Shown: positions 62,621 to 64,000 of the stretch, in pieces | Numbering within the stretch: the stretch's first letter is position 1 | How the letters are laid out: each line of letters opens with the position of its first letter | Source: Salipaludibacillus keqinensis | GTDB taxonomy: Bacteria > Bacillota > Bacilli > Bacillales > Salisediminibacteriaceae | NCBI RefSeq assembly: GCF_003226325.1 | Contig: NZ_PDOD01000006.1 | Location: 124,001 to 188,000, forward strand | Reading direction: 5' to 3' | DNA length: 64,000 nt | Made by a program: the position numbers and the translations under genes | The notes under the pieces: model-generated | Database searches by the model: none | What the model was told of the DNA's origin: nothing | The model's input: only the letters and a program-made list of their open reading frames with translations

Positions 62621-64000
62621 TCACATCTTTTCAGGTGCCTCCATCCCTAATAACCTTAGCCCTTCTTTCAAAACGATTTTCACCGAATGCACAAGGCTCA
62701 GTCGCGATTGGATCTGTTCTGGATCGTCTAATATTCGCACAGAGCCGTAATAATGATTGAAAGCCCTAGCTAATTCAACAACATATTTTGCTACTTGCGA
62801 GGGGTCATATGCATCAAATGAGCGCTTAATCACATCGGGGAACTGCATCAAGCTGACAACAACCGGCCAAGCTGAGCTATCTTCCATTGCGCTTGTATAT
62901 TGTTGAGAATCATTAAATCGCCCTTTTCGTAAAAGTGATGATGCCCTAGCGTGAGTGTATTGAATATACGGTCCTGTTTCTCCTTCGAATGTGAGCATAT
63001 CTTCTAGTGAAAACTCCACGTCATGAAGTCGAAAATGCTTCAGATCATGAAAAATAACAGCTCCTGTCCCAACATGACGAGCAACTTCCTCTTTATCTTC
63101 GAGATGAGGATTTTTATCATTGATATTCTTCATTGCTTGGTAAACTGCTTCTTCTAAAACCTCATCTAATAACACCACTTTCCCTTTTCGCGTGGACATT
63201 TTCTTGCCGTCTTTCAGCATCATTCCAAAGGGAACATGAGCCATGCCTTGTTCCCATTCACAGCCTATTTTACGTAACACGGCAAATAACTGTTTAAAGT
63301 GAAGACTTTGCTCACTTCCGACCACATAAAGAGATTTCGCAAATCCATACTTCTTCTGACGATACATCGCCGCTGCAAGATCACGCGTCGCATAGAGAGT
63401 AGAGCCATCCCGCTTCTTAATTAAACAAGGAGGCATACCTTCAAAAGGAACCACCTTAGCCCCTTCAGATTCGACTAATACTCCTTTATACTCTAATAGC
63501 TCCACCACTCGCTTCATTTTATCGTTATAAAATGCCTCACCGGCTTGTGAATCGAACGTAATTCCCAGCTTATCGTAAATTTTTCCGAACTCTTTTAGAG
63601 ATTCATCCCGGAACCACGTCCAAAGGGAGATCGCTTCTTCATGTCCTTCTTCTAATTTCTTGAACCAATTCCTACCCTGCTCCTCTAAGTCAGGGTTCTC
63701 CTTTGCTTCTTCGTGAAACTGAACATAGAGCTTCAACAGTTCTTTAATCGGTTCTTTCTTCACAGTTTCCTCGTCACCCCACAGACGGTAAGCTGTAATT
63801 AATTTGCCGAATTGTGTCCCCCAGTCACCGATATGGTTTATTTTTACGGGGTTATACCCACATTTCTCTGCGATCAGCGAAAGAGAATGACCAATAACCG
63901 TTGAGCGCAAATGGCCCATGGAAAAAGGCTTAGCAATATTCGGTGACGAGAAATCCACAGTAATGACCTTTCCATTGCCGAAAATAGCTTTTCCGTAGTT
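62621..64000 (-). CDS. argS: arginyl-tRNA synthetase (5' end outside window)
   Basis: 460 codons of the C-terminal part are present; the frame is open to the window edge, so about 100 N-terminal residues lie outside. Class I signatures: FSSPNIAKPFSMGHLRST (HIGH box as MGHLRS) and the KMSKS-equivalent KKMSTRKG; the C-terminal anticodon-binding domain ends at the stop. Charges tRNA-Arg. The start seen inside the window (GTG 63958) is internal. Confidence 0.95.
   Translation of the reverse strand, partial: NYGKAIFGNGKVITVDFSSPNIAKPFSMGHLRSTVIGHSLSLIAEKCGYNPVKINHIGDWGTQFGKLITAYRLWGDEETVKKEPIKELLKLYVQFHEEAKENPDLEEQGRNWFKKLEEGHEEAISLWTWFRDESLKEFGKIYDKLGITFDSQAGEAFYNDKMKRVVELLEYKGVLVESEGAKVVPFEGMPPCLIKKRDGSTLYATRDLAAAMYRQKKYGFAKSLYVVGSEQSLHFKQLFAVLRKIGCEWEQGMAHVPFGMMLKDGKKMSTRKGKVVLLDEVLEEAVYQAMKNINDKNPHLEDKEEVARHVGTGAVIFHDLKHFRLHDVEFSLEDMLTFEGETGPYIQYTHARASSLLRKGRFNDSQQYTSAMEDSSAWPVVVSLMQFPDVIKRSFDAYDPSQVAKYVVELARAFNHYYGSVRILDDPEQIQSRLSLVHSVKIVLKEGLRLLGMEAPEKM

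Overview
The window looks like chromosomal DNA of a spore-forming, probably haloalkaliphilic member of the Bacillaceae. The supporting signs are low GC, strong AGGAGG-type ribosome binding sites with many TTG and GTG starts, two SspH-type spore proteins, a NaChBac-type bacterial sodium channel, subtilisins of the alkaline-protease type, and a cys/yln-like sulfate assimilation operon. No tRNA, rRNA, CRISPR array, transposase or phage structural gene was seen.

Layout. 1-10 kb: a 5'-truncated gene with a possible papain-like fold, an SRAP DNA-repair protein, a STAS-like gene interrupted by TGA, a peroxiredoxin-like gene whose in-frame TGA sits in a U-x-x-C motif (probable selenoprotein), a voltage-gated sodium channel, several membrane proteins and two sspH genes. 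10-16 kb: a glutamate/dicarboxylate symporter, then a four-gene sugar operon (ThuA-like, two Gfo/Idh/MocA oxidoreductases, a TIM-barrel isomerase) behind two LacI-type operators. 16-25 kb: an unknown two-TM protein, HtpX, a GGTTCC repeat, an unknown transporter, an ABC-F ribosome-protection gene behind a transcription attenuator, and an acyl-CoA synthetase. 25-31.4 kb: gdhA divergent from gltC, then a PlcR-type regulator divergent from a 36-aa secreted peptide gene, followed by two subtilisin genes. 31.4-36.2 kb: an SSS symporter/acyl-CoA synthetase operon under a promoter containing a cre site. 36-40 kb: patatin, RNA methyltransferase, and a PadR/HAAS-domain pair.

39.8-47.5 kb is one leftward operon, transcribed in the order cysP-cysH-sat-cysC-sir-DUF3906-sumT-sirB-sirC. 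It couples sulfate uptake, activation and reduction to synthesis of the siroheme that sulfite reductase needs; a YeiH-type exporter lies upstream. 49-64 kb: VanZ-like protein, SDR, a HemD-like protein, PhnA, a ParM/ParR-like actin segregation cassette with its own iteron array, cytochrome c, RNase Z, HNH nuclease, MFS transporter, PPK2, PspC, small unknown proteins, ferritin, a [2Fe-2S] protein and the 3' part of argS.

The most interesting items are the regulator/peptide/protease cluster (a candidate PlcR-PapR-like quorum-sensing circuit), the UGA-containing peroxiredoxin-like gene, the chromosomal ParMR cassette with its putative centromere, and the attenuator in front of the ABC-F gene. All assignments come from reading the sequence; no database search was run.
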